Below are positions 30,650 to 36,462 of a stretch of 36,462 nucleotides of DNA, one piece after another. Where the stretch lies: IMG/VR virus record IMGVR_UViG_3300037010_001507, positions 1 through 36,462 of that record. One strand, 5' to 3'. The notes beneath the pieces were generated by a model, which saw only the letters and a list, made by a program, of their open reading frames with translations, made no database searches and had not been told where the DNA came from. A program made the translations under genes and the position numbers. The first letter of the stretch is position 1, and every line of letters begins with the position of its first letter. This DNA comes from a virus.

Positions 30650-31057
30650 ATGACACCAGAGCAACTCGTCAAACGCCACCTTCTGATTGAGGCTGACCTT
30701 CATGCAACAAATGGAAAGCGCATTGAAATCACAGATGAAAACATCGATGACATGTGGGAGGATGCCAAAGGAGAAGACGGGTATGGCATGCAGGATCACT
30801 TGTCAGAGTTCAGAGAATCAGGTTCCGGCACAGGCCTTCCAACCCCGTATTCGCGCAACTATGAATGCAATGCAGTTGGACGCAAGTTGAACGACGGCAC
30901 ATGGGTTGGTTGGGACTATTGGTATGGTGGTGGCAAACATAGCGAGCCAGAGGCTATTGACTGGATGGGAGGCGCCTACCTACTGGATGTCACTGAAGAA
31001 GAGAAGCTGGTCACCGTTCGCACATTTTCAAAGAAGGAAGCTCATGAAAACACCTAA
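30650..31057 (+). CDS. Unknown phage protein (135 aa)
   Basis: ATG 30650 is nine bases after the previous stop; the frame is open upstream but overlaps the previous gene. The second half is Gly/Trp/Tyr-rich (TWVGWDYWYGGGKHSEPEAIDWM), suggesting a compact beta fold. No family name is supported. Confidence 0.65.
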   Translation: MTPEQLVKRHLLIEADLHATNGKRIEITDENIDDMWEDAKGEDGYGMQDHLSEFRESGSGTGLPTPYSRNYECNAVGRKLNDGTWVGWDYWYGGGKHSEPEAIDWMGGAYLLDVTEEEKLVTVRTFSKKEAHENT

Positions 31058-31274
31058 CTTCAAATTCACCCCAGCAAAGTCCAGCAATATCGCAGCGACT
31101 GCTTACGACCAGGCTACCCAAAGCATGGCAGTCACCTTCAAAAGTGGTAAGACCTACCAATATGCTGATGTCCCTCAGGAGCTCTACACCAGCATGGGAA
31201 AGGCCGACTCCATCGGAAATTTCATTAGCTCCAACATCGTTGGCAAATTCAAACACAGCACACTGGGAAATTAA
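31044..31274 (+). CDS. KTSC-domain protein
   Basis: 76 residues from ATG 31044 (AAGAAGGAAG upstream), overlapping the previous gene by 14 bp. The KTSC domain signature is present: IAATAYDQATQSMAVTFKSG, TYQYADVPQELYTSM, ADSIGNFISSNI. The domain is named after the C-terminal part of some lysyl-tRNA synthetases and is common in phages; its function is unknown. Confidence 0.85.
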   Translation: MKTPNFKFTPAKSSNIAATAYDQATQSMAVTFKSGKTYQYADVPQELYTSMGKADSIGNFISSNIVGKFKHSTLGN

Positions 31275-31275
31275 C

Positions 31276-32169
31276 ATGATCAAGAATGCCATCATCTACA
31301 CCTTGAACTCCATGCCAGATGCCAGTGTCAACGTGCTGGAAGCCATGGAGCCCCTGCGCTTTGTACCCTGCCTACCAAGTCAAGAGCTGAGCATTGGCTG
31401 GGCTGCACCACGCGAAGAACACGGCGCCCTATGTGAATCCATCAACGGCCAACTGATTTTCAGCGTCACTACCGAAGTCAAGAAGGTGCCGGCTGAAGTG
31501 ATCGACAGAAAGCTCAAGGACCTCGTCAAGCTTGTTGAGCAATCCACTGGACGAAAGCCAGGCAAGAAAGAAACGCGTGAGCTCAAGGATGAGATACTGC
31601 TGGGCCTGTTGCCAGCTGCCTTTCCATCGCGCTCGTCCGTCCTGGTCTGGGTTGACCCTGTTGAGAAGATGGTCGTGGTAGGCACCTCATCCCAAAAGCG
31701 TGCTGACCAAGCTGTCTCCCTGATGATCTCCACCTTCCCTGGCATGGCCATGGGGATGCTCGGTACCAACGTGTCGCCCGCTGGGTCAATGACCAATTGG
31801 CTGTCCGGACTGGAGTCACCCGCCATGTTTGGCATTGACGTCTGCTGTGAGCTCAAAGACTCAAATGAAGCCAAGACCAAGATCAAATACGTCAGCCATA
31901 ACCTCGACATCGAAGAGATCAAGGCCCACATTGTCAGCGGCATGACGGTATCCAGCCTGGACCTGACCTGGTCTGGCCGGGTATCCTTCACCTTGACTGA
32001 TGCCCTTGTCCTGAAAAACATCGAGCTACTGCATGACCTGAGCGAAACACCCGAAGGCAGCGTAGACGCCTTTGATGCTGATGTGTTTCTATTAACAACT
32101 GAGCTATTAGTTCTGATTCAGGATTTGGTCGATGCCCTGGGAGGCCAGGTAGAAGCCAGCAAAGAATAA
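31276..32169 (+). CDS. rdgC: RdgC-like recombination-associated protein
   Basis: 297 residues, the normal length of RdgC. The N-terminal region has FVPCLPSQELSIGWAAP and KVPAEVIDRKLKD, and the middle KKETRELKDEILLGLLPAAFPSRSS, VWVD and VGTSSQKRAD, characteristic of RdgC. RdgC forms a ring around DNA and limits RecA access. The start ATG 31276 directly follows the KTSC stop. It closes the recombination module. Confidence 0.9.
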   Translation: MIKNAIIYTLNSMPDASVNVLEAMEPLRFVPCLPSQELSIGWAAPREEHGALCESINGQLIFSVTTEVKKVPAEVIDRKLKDLVKLVEQSTGRKPGKKETRELKDEILLGLLPAAFPSRSSVLVWVDPVEKMVVVGTSSQKRADQAVSLMISTFPGMAMGMLGTNVSPAGSMTNWLSGLESPAMFGIDVCCELKDSNEAKTKIKYVSHNLDIEEIKAHIVSGMTVSSLDLTWSGRVSFTLTDALVLKNIELLHDLSETPEGSVDAFDADVFLLTTELLVLIQDLVDALGGQVEASKE

Positions 32170-32177
32170 AGCAATCC

Positions 32178-32209
32178 AACAACCTGGCTTTTTTATTTGC
32201 CAGGTTGTT
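32178..32209 (+). repeat. Perfect 11-bp inverted repeat at box-4 promoter
   Basis: AACAACCTGGC pairs perfectly with GCCAGGTTGTT around a T-rich 10-nt loop. It lies 9 bp after the rdgC stop and its right arm overlaps the -35 of promoter box 4. It could be an rdgC terminator-like hairpin or an operator. Confidence 0.55.
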
Positions 32210-32225
32210 TGCTTTAAGGCATAAT
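32197..32225 (+). promoter_or_regulatory. Promoter with shared operator box (box 4)
   Basis: TTGCCA (32197), 17 bp, CATAAT (32220). The spacer holds TGTTTGCTTTAAGG (32206-32219). It precedes the 84-aa gene. Confidence 0.65.
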
Positions 32226-32259
32226 ACATGTCAACCAAACTACGAACTCAGGAACCATC

Positions 32260-32514
32260 ATGGCTACCAAATCACGCCTTTACAAAGTCACTACACCTAC
32301 AGCGGTGCGACTAATTGAAACCACCAGCGCTGCTCGCGCCATCGCCTATGCTGCCCGCAAGGAGATCAGCGCCACCATCCCGGCCCAGCATGAGGTTTAT
32401 GCCATGGCGCGATCTGGTATCGAGATCGAGACTGCTGGCGACGTTGACGTCAGTGACGAAACACGCAGCGCTGTGGCCCAGTCTGACCTGGTAGTTGAGC
32501 ATGACTACCTCTGA
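32260..32514 (+). CDS. Unknown phage protein (84 aa)
   Basis: AGGAAC upstream of the ATG. Small protein beginning with a beta-rich LYKVTTPTAVRLIE, then an Ala-rich helix (SAARAIAYAARKEIS), a pattern seen in other small phage proteins. Function unknown. It overlaps the next gene by 14 bp. Confidence 0.7.
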   Translation: MATKSRLYKVTTPTAVRLIETTSAARAIAYAARKEISATIPAQHEVYAMARSGIEIETAGDVDVSDETRSAVAQSDLVVEHDYL

Positions 32515-32710
32515 CCTACGTGAAACCCTTCGCGCTAATCTGAGGGAGACCTGGAAGAAGGTGCCAGCTAGCATGGCATCCGCCAGTGTCCAAGACGTCA
32601 GGATGTACAAAAAACACTTTGCCACCATGCAGAAACTGCTGGACAAATCTAACGCCACGATCAGCGAGTTGACCGGTGCCATGAACAGAACAAACACCAT
32701 TTACAAATGA
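32501..32710 (+). CDS. Small helical phage protein (69 aa)
   Basis: ATG 32501 is used; the upstream TTG codon is less likely. Helical, Lys/Arg-rich (LRANLRETWKKVP). No family recognised. ATGA-coupled to the next gene. Confidence 0.6.
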   Translation: MTTSDLRETLRANLRETWKKVPASMASASVQDVRMYKKHFATMQKLLDKSNATISELTGAMNRTNTIYK

Positions 32711-33063
32711 GCAAAGATATATCACTGGTTGAGATGCGCCTCAAGGTTATCAGCGCCTTGCACCGCATTGGGCCCATGTCCAGCAAAGACATCAAAGACA
32801 TGACAGGCATCGACTCCCGCTATCTTGGCACCATGCAGCACCTTGGCTTTATCAAAAGTACCGAAGCTTATGGTGAATCAACCTGGTGCGTGACAAATGC
32901 TGGGCGCCAGTCCTGTGGCATTGAAACTGAACGCAAAGGCATTGTGCGTGGCAGGCTTCACGTCCCAGAGGGTAGCTATCTAGGTGAAGAGCTGCGTCCA
33001 TTCTCAGGCCGGCCAGGTTGCAACGATGCCTTTTCATTGCCAAGCCTGGGAACTGGCGGTTAA
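32707..33063 (+). CDS. Winged-helix-like regulatory protein (118 aa)
   Basis: Residues 8-70 look like a winged helix: LKVISALHRIGPMSSKDIKDMTGIDSRYLGTMQHLGFI, then a beta wing with ESTWCVTNAGR. The C-terminal part is Gly/Pro-rich. Likely a small DNA-binding regulator; its target is unknown. Confidence 0.6.
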   Translation: MSKDISLVEMRLKVISALHRIGPMSSKDIKDMTGIDSRYLGTMQHLGFIKSTEAYGESTWCVTNAGRQSCGIETERKGIVRGRLHVPEGSYLGEELRPFSGRPGCNDAFSLPSLGTGG

Positions 33064-33067
33064 TTGT

Positions 33068-33097
33068 TTGACCTAATTGTTTGCCTTATGGTATACT
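33068..33097 (+). promoter_or_regulatory. Promoter with shared operator box (box 5)
   Basis: TTGACC (33068), 18 bp, TATACT (33092). The spacer holds TGTTTGCCTTATGG (33078-33091). It precedes two small membrane-protein genes and is the best sigma70 match of the five boxes. Confidence 0.65.
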
Positions 33098-33130
33098 TTG
33101 ATTTTGCAGTTCGACAACAAAGGAAACAGC

Positions 33131-33301
33131 ATGACAGACTGGGATAAGAAATACATGAGCAAAACACTGCGCAACGGTACAGCTGAAGAAATTGAAGCAC
33201 ATGAGACAGACTGGCCATGGTACCTGGTTGGTGGAGCGATCTCGGTCATCAGCATGAGCTGGCTTGCTGCCTGGCTGATTGATCGGCTTATGTCCGTATG
33301 A
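33131..33301 (+). CDS. Small single-pass membrane protein (56 aa)
   Basis: ATG 33131 after AAAGGAA. A charged N-terminal half of about 28 residues is followed by one hydrophobic helix (WYLVGGAISVISMSWLAAWLI). ATGA-coupled to the next, also membrane-spanning, peptide. Possible holin-like or exclusion role, but no family is recognised. Confidence 0.65.
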   Translation: MTDWDKKYMSKTLRNGTAEEIEAHETDWPWYLVGGAISVISMSWLAAWLIDRLMSV

Positions 33302-33402
33302 ATGACGCCAGTGGAATCATGATTTTGCTTAAGCTTGTTGGCTTGGCTATTGCAGGTGTTGTTCTTGTATTCGGCTGGTTTTTAAGTGAAAAGGACAAAT
33401 GA
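33298..33402 (+). CDS. Small single-pass membrane peptide (34 aa)
   Basis: ATG 33298 overlaps the previous stop and the TGA overlaps the next start region. Hydrophobic helix from about 7 to 28 (IMILLKLVGLAIAGVVLVFG), with a charged SEKDK tail. Its tight coupling to the 56-aa membrane protein suggests a two-peptide unit. Confidence 0.6.
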   Translation: MNDASGIMILLKLVGLAIAGVVLVFGWFLSEKDK

Positions 33403-33674
33403 TGAATTGCCCAATCTGTAATACACCCATGAGGGTCATGATGACGACGCAACTCTCTTCACAGGTTAGTCGAATCAGGCGGTGCAAGAATGGCCACACA
33501 TTCTCGACATGCGAGTCTTTTGATAGTCTGATTGAAAAAGATACGCGCAAATATAACTCTAGTAACAGGAAAAGATCAAAAGAGGAAAAGGCTCAAAAGA
33601 TCGATCTGACGATCCAGCATATTTCTGGAACACCAGCAGAAAAAAGACTGACGGTTTTGGAGATGCTGATATGA
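33399..33674 (+). CDS. Zinc-ribbon protein (Ogr- or NrdR-like N-terminus)
   Basis: 91 residues; ATG 33399 overlaps the stop before it (33402 is an in-frame alternative). The N-terminus is a zinc-finger-like unit: CPICNTPMRV, then IRRCKNGHTFSTCE, similar in spacing to Ogr/Delta transcription activators and to the NrdR zinc ribbon. A basic, helical C-terminus (SNRKRSKEEKAQK) follows. Probably a DNA-binding regulator. Confidence 0.6.
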   Translation: MMNCPICNTPMRVMMTTQLSSQVSRIRRCKNGHTFSTCESFDSLIEKDTRKYNSSNRKRSKEEKAQKIDLTIQHISGTPAEKRLTVLEMLI

Positions 33675-33853
33675 GCTTGAGCGACTTCACCGCCCGGTGT
33701 AAGGGCCACTTTATCGCAGTGGAATCCGACGCTGCGCTGCCCCCGACTTGCATCGACTGTAAAAGGCGCACAGAAAAAACGCTTTCAGAGTATCAATGGT
33801 GGATGCAGGGCGTAGTTTTAGATGGCAAGTGTGAACACAAAATTAAGGAGTGA
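33671..33853 (+). CDS. Small Cys-containing phage protein (60 aa)
   Basis: ATGA-coupled to the zinc-ribbon gene. Four Cys, including CIDCKRR and a C-terminal Cys-x-His (GKCEHK), plus an early Cys: a likely small zinc-binding protein. Function unknown. Confidence 0.6.
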   Translation: MSLSDFTARCKGHFIAVESDAALPPTCIDCKRRTEKTLSEYQWWMQGVVLDGKCEHKIKE

Positions 33854-33857
33854 ACCA

Positions 33858-34523
33858 ATGACAAAAGCTATTCAAATCAAAAACCGCTGGACTGGTGACA
33901 TTCTATTTGAGGGTGACAGCGGCATGACCATGAAGGCTACGCTCGAAAAGGCGACAGCAGCAAAAATCTACTTGCATGGTGCCGACCTGCATGGCGCCAA
34001 CCTGCACGATGCCGACCTGAGCTGTGCCTTTCTGCACGACGCCGACCTGAGCTGTGCCAGCCTGATAGGTGCCAACCTGCACGACGCCGACCTGAGCTGT
34101 GCTTCTTTGCACGAGGCCAACCTGTACGGCGCTAACCTGAAAGATACCGACCTGAGCGGTGCCTACCTAAGTGGTGCCAACCTGAGCGGTGTCAAACTGG
34201 GCGGTGCCAAACTGAGGGGTAGAAAGCTCGTCGGCAATCACCCGTTTTTAACTATTGGACCCATTGGCTCGCGCTGCGATTACATACAAGCGTGGATCAC
34301 CGACACAGGCGTGATGGTGCAAGCCGGGTGCTTTTTTGACACCCGCGTCAAGTTTGAGTTGGCGCTTGATGCAGAACATGGGGACAACGACCACGGTCAG
34401 GAATACCGCGCTGCGCTGGCGCTGATTGACAAGCACGCCGAACTGTGGACGCCTGCAGTTGAGGCTGCTGTTGCGCCGCAAGAGTGCGAGAACAAAATTT
34501 TTAACTCAAAGGAAATAGCATGA
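33858..34523 (+). CDS. Pentapeptide-repeat protein
   Basis: 221 residues from ATG 33858 with AAGGAG upstream. Residues about 39-125 are some 17 pentapeptide repeats of A(D/N)LxG type (GADLHGANLHDADLS...), which build a right-handed beta helix. The N-terminal 35 residues resemble the WTGDILFEGD lead often found before such repeats, and the C-terminal 90 residues are a globular domain with GPIGSRCDYIQAWITDTGVMVQAG. Some pentapeptide proteins mimic DNA and bind gyrase; here the target is unknown. Confidence 0.88.
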   Translation: MTKAIQIKNRWTGDILFEGDSGMTMKATLEKATAAKIYLHGADLHGANLHDADLSCAFLHDADLSCASLIGANLHDADLSCASLHEANLYGANLKDTDLSGAYLSGANLSGVKLGGAKLRGRKLVGNHPFLTIGPIGSRCDYIQAWITDTGVMVQAGCFFDTRVKFELALDAEHGDNDHGQEYRAALALIDKHAELWTPAVEAAVAPQECENKIFNSKEIA

Positions 34524-34882
34524 ATATCGATAATCTGACATTTGGTGAACTCAAGCAAATCGCAGCTATGTTTGGCGCGGCAAAGCAAGAAACAAAGCCC
34601 CACCCGTTTGTTGGGAAGTACGTGATTGCGCGGTGCTATTCAGCAGGCGTCCATGCAGGCGAAGTTGTCAGCGCCGAAGGAGAAAACGTGATCTTAAAAA
34701 ACTCCCGCCGACTGTGGTCATGGAAAGCAAAAGATGGTGTGGCTCTTTCGGGTGTTGCGCAAAACGGTTTGAAGCCAGAAAGCAAGGTAGACACGCTCAA
34801 CCCTGAAACCGCATTGACTGGGGTATGCGAGTTAATTCCATGCAGCGACAAAGCTAGGGAGAGCATCGATGACTTCAAGTAA
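34520..34882 (+). CDS. DUF6948-like phage protein (120 aa)
   Basis: ATGA-coupled to the pentapeptide gene. An N-terminal helix (LTFGELKQIAAMF) is followed by a beta-rich domain with HPFVGKYVIARCYSAGVHAGEV, VILKNSRRLWSWKAKDG, matching a phage family I associate with DUF6948. Its function is unknown. It overlaps the glycine-rich gene by 14 bp. Confidence 0.7.
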   Translation: MNIDNLTFGELKQIAAMFGAAKQETKPHPFVGKYVIARCYSAGVHAGEVVSAEGENVILKNSRRLWSWKAKDGVALSGVAQNGLKPESKVDTLNPETALTGVCELIPCSDKARESIDDFK

Positions 34883-35189
34883 AAAATTCATAGACTCGTC
34901 TGGCTATGGCTGTGGCCGTGTCGATGGCGCGGGCGATGGCTATGGCAATGGATTTAGCGATGGTTTTAGTTCTGGCTATGGCTTTGGCTCTGGAGATGGC
35001 CTTGGCTCAGGCTATGGCTTTGGCTCAGGCTCTGGCGATGGATCTGGAGATGGCCTTGGCTCTGGCTCTGGCTATGGCTCTGGCGATGGATCTGGAGATG
35101 GCCTTGGCTCTGGCTCTGGCTATGGCTCTGGCATGGGCTATGGCTATGGCTCTGGCTCTGGCTATGGCTCTGGCAATGACGAAGATTAA
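34869..35189 (+). CDS. Glycine/serine/tyrosine-rich repeat protein (106 aa)
   Basis: Overlaps the end of the previous gene. From residue 12 on it is almost entirely Gly, Ser, Asp, Tyr, Phe and Leu in GSGxG-type periods (GDGLGSGSGYGSGDGSGDG). No globular domain, signal or membrane helix. The DNA holds a perfect 48-bp tandem repeat. The frame stays open through the repeat while being consistently Gly-rich, and its start and stop fit neighbouring genes, so it is probably translated. Function unknown. Confidence 0.7.
   Translation: MTSSKKFIDSSGYGCGRVDGAGDGYGNGFSDGFSSGYGFGSGDGLGSGYGFGSGSGDGSGDGLGSGSGYGSGDGSGDGLGSGSGYGSGMGYGYGSGSGYGSGNDED
35037..35132 (+). repeat. Two perfect tandem 48-bp repeats in the glycine-rich gene
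   Basis: Positions 35037-35084 and 35085-35132 are identical. A degenerate third copy precedes them. A 48-bp unit keeps the reading frame and adds 16 residues per copy, so copy-number change would vary protein length. Confidence 0.85.
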
Positions 35190-35198
35190 GGATGAATC

Positions 35199-35789
35199 AT
35201 GAGTGAAATGACATTGAAAGAGCGTGTGACAGCATTCAAGTGCTTTGAGTTACCCGGCCAGCCGATGTTTGCACACATTGGAACAAGCTACCTTGTGACG
35301 GACTTGAGCAATGAAGTCGAGCGACTTGAGAACGAACTGCTTGCAGCAACCATCAGGATTGACAACGACACAATGGAGATTGCACGCTTAACACCGTTGC
35401 AATATCGACAAGCACCGTGCCACAAATTTTGTGAGGCTACTGCATTCAAGGTCGAGATACGGGAACTAAAGGCAGAGCGTGACGCTGCTATTGCAGAGCT
35501 TGCCACGATCAAGTTGCAGGAGCCTGTGGCCTTCCTAGAATTAAGTAGGGTGACAGGGGAATGGTTTTTGTCATACATTGCTAAAAAAGATGTGAAGCAA
35601 AAGTCGCTGTATCTTACGCCCGGCGCACAGCCAAAAACATGCATATGGACGCTTGACGATGATGAGTCAAACACTTGGGCATCATCATGCGGTGAGCTTT
35701 GGAGCTTTATTGAAGGTGGGCCAGATGAAAACCGGGTGTCGTATTGCCATCATTGCGGGGGCAAAGTTGTTAAAGGGGAATCACTATGA
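35199..35789 (+). CDS. Phage protein with coiled coil and C-terminal zinc ribbon (196 aa)
   Basis: Residues about 36-62 and 86-105 are predicted helices/coiled coil (LSNEVERLENELL, EIRELKAERDAAIAELA). The C-terminal part is W-x-C-G ... YCHHCGGKV, a zinc-ribbon-like end seen in several phage early proteins. No known function. ATGA-coupled to the next gene. Confidence 0.7.
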   Translation: MSEMTLKERVTAFKCFELPGQPMFAHIGTSYLVTDLSNEVERLENELLAATIRIDNDTMEIARLTPLQYRQAPCHKFCEATAFKVEIRELKAERDAAIAELATIKLQEPVAFLELSRVTGEWFLSYIAKKDVKQKSLYLTPGAQPKTCIWTLDDDESNTWASSCGELWSFIEGGPDENRVSYCHHCGGKVVKGESL

Positions 35790-36067
35790 CGCCTGAAAAC
35801 AAACGCGCCAGAGAAGCATATCGCACCGTCGCTAGATGTGAGGTCTGCCGCTGGCCGCTCAGTGCGCAAAATTGCTTGCATTGCCGGAAACCAGATAAGC
35901 CTGATCGTTTTGCCGATGATGGGGAAACGATACCTTACGGCTGGATGATAGACGGCTCGCATCAAGCCTTTTTTGGCAAGCACACAGAGAAGAATGCTAG
36001 GCGCGAGGCTGATCTTATCGGCGGGACGTGCAAGGCGTTTCCGATTTACAAAGGTGAGGATCAATGA
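35786..36067 (+). CDS. Small Cys-rich phage protein (93 aa)
   Basis: ATGA-coupled at both ends. It has CEVCRWPL and CLHCRKP, a two-knuckle zinc-binding pattern, followed by a region without motif. Family unknown. Confidence 0.65.
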   Translation: MTPENKRAREAYRTVARCEVCRWPLSAQNCLHCRKPDKPDRFADDGETIPYGWMIDGSHQAFFGKHTEKNARREADLIGGTCKAFPIYKGEDQ

Positions 36068-36279
36068 AGCCAGCATATCTAGACCGCGAGAGCATCGCAA
36101 ATTACATCAGCGTGTCAGTCGGTACGCTGCAAAGTATGGTGCAAAAAGGAGCATTCCCCAAGCCAAGGCAGATCACGACTCAGCGCGTTGGCTGGCTGGT
36201 GCGTGAGGTTGATGAATGGGCAGAGAGCAGGCCGGTATCGTCAAATCTGCCTGTGGCAAACTGTGGGAGGAATCAGTGA
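36064..36279 (+). CDS. AlpA-like / MerR-type excisionase
   Basis: 71 residues. A winged-helix DNA-binding unit is clear: YLDRESIANYISVSVGTLQSMVQKGAFPKPRQI, then RVGWLVREVDEWAESRP. Such proteins act as excisionases or integrase regulators. It is the last rightward gene and overlaps the convergent integrase 3' end by 39 bp, supporting the excisionase call. Confidence 0.75.
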   Translation: MKPAYLDRESIANYISVSVGTLQSMVQKGAFPKPRQITTQRVGWLVREVDEWAESRPVSSNLPVANCGRNQ

Positions 36280-36462
36280 ATCTAGCTTATCCGACCAAAG
36301 CGTAAGCCAACGCCTGCGCTCTGCATCATATGAATTTAAGTTGTAGACGCCCTGCACACCCGGCTGAACGTGGCCCAAAATTGCCTCGGCTACGTCAGTC
36401 GGGCAACCCAGTTGCGAGAGCATTGTGCGCCCGGTGCGCCGCAAGTCGTGCGGGCTCCAGTG
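36241..36462 (-). CDS. int: Tyrosine integrase, C-terminal part (5' end outside the window)
   Basis: The minus-strand frame stays open to the right edge; 73 residues of the C-terminus are visible. The catalytic core shows the His-x-x-Arg box in HDLRRTGRT, then GHV and the nucleophile Tyr in GVYNLNSY. A basic helix and the stop at 36241 follow. It catalyses site-specific integration and excision. The attachment site should lie beyond the right edge. Overlaps the excisionase-like gene tail to tail. Confidence 0.85.
   Translation of the reverse strand, partial: HWSPHDLRRTGRTMLSQLGCPTDVAEAILGHVQPGVQGVYNLNSYDAERRRWLTLWSDKLDSLIPPTVCHRQI

Noticed and set aside
34906-35202. Ala/Met/Leu-rich 98-aa frame over the glycine-rich gene
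   Set aside because: It is the +1 frame of the same repeats; the Gly-rich frame begins with a normal non-repetitive N-terminus overlapping the upstream gene as its neighbours do. Not fully excluded.
1-36462. CRISPR array, rRNA or insertion sequence
   Set aside because: No regularly spaced repeats, no rRNA-like sequence and no transposase frame or terminal inverted repeats were seen.

Overview
The window is most of a temperate, tailed-phage genome (a prophage or its free form). The evidence is a CI-type repressor with a divergent Cro-like gene, an excisionase-like gene, the C-terminal end of a tyrosine integrase, a terminase pair, a portal and an N4-gp56-type major capsid protein. Gene style (NinG, DUF1376 replication protein plus DnaB, ERF, YqaJ, SSB, RdgC, many tiny ATGA-coupled genes) and moderate GC suggest a betaproteobacterial host, probably Burkholderiales/Comamonadaceae. 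The host assignment is inference.

Layout. (1) 1-13349, all leftward: NinG, a 97-aa protein, a zinc-motif protein in the position of lambda Q, several small genes, then terminase small and large subunits, a 249-aa protein, portal, an 82-aa protein, an acidic scaffold-like protein, major capsid, three head-completion-type genes and a lipoprotein that runs off the left edge. Tail and lysis genes must lie outside, or are not recognisable. Seven hairpins of intrinsic-terminator type sit between these late genes, which suggests processive antitermination. (2) 13350-13795: a divergent gap with a candidate promoter and about 380 nt of very structured sequence in front of an HNH gene. (3) 13796-21909, rightward: HNH protein, a Rha-type antirepressor, then about 20 small, tightly overlapping early genes of unknown function. 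Embedded among them is a complete histone-deacetylase-superfamily enzyme. (4) 21906-22667: CI repressor (leftward) and operator region. (5) 22668-36279, rightward: Cro-like protein, replication (DUF1376 protein, DnaB), ThyX, DUF1367, recombination (ERF, YqaJ nuclease, SSB, RdgC), a RyR-domain protein, KTSC protein, small membrane peptides, a pentapeptide-repeat protein, a glycine-rich repeat protein and an AlpA-like excisionase. Its 3' end overlaps the 3' end of the leftward integrase.

How it works together (inference from family knowledge): CI holds lysogeny at 22.6 kb. A recurring promoter/operator box (TGTTTGCYTTANGG next to the -10) appears at least five times in front of rightward gene blocks and probably co-regulates them. 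ERF, YqaJ and SSB form a recombination module. ThyX supports nucleotide supply. The late operon packages DNA into a podovirus-like head.

The most unusual items are the ornate RNA-like leader plus stand-alone HNH protein (13.4-14.5 kb), a second structured region directly before the terminase genes (leftward, 10.37-10.7 kb), a three-way-junction-like RNA at 29.3 kb, and the HDAC-family enzyme. All structures were folded by eye. No database search or folding program was run.
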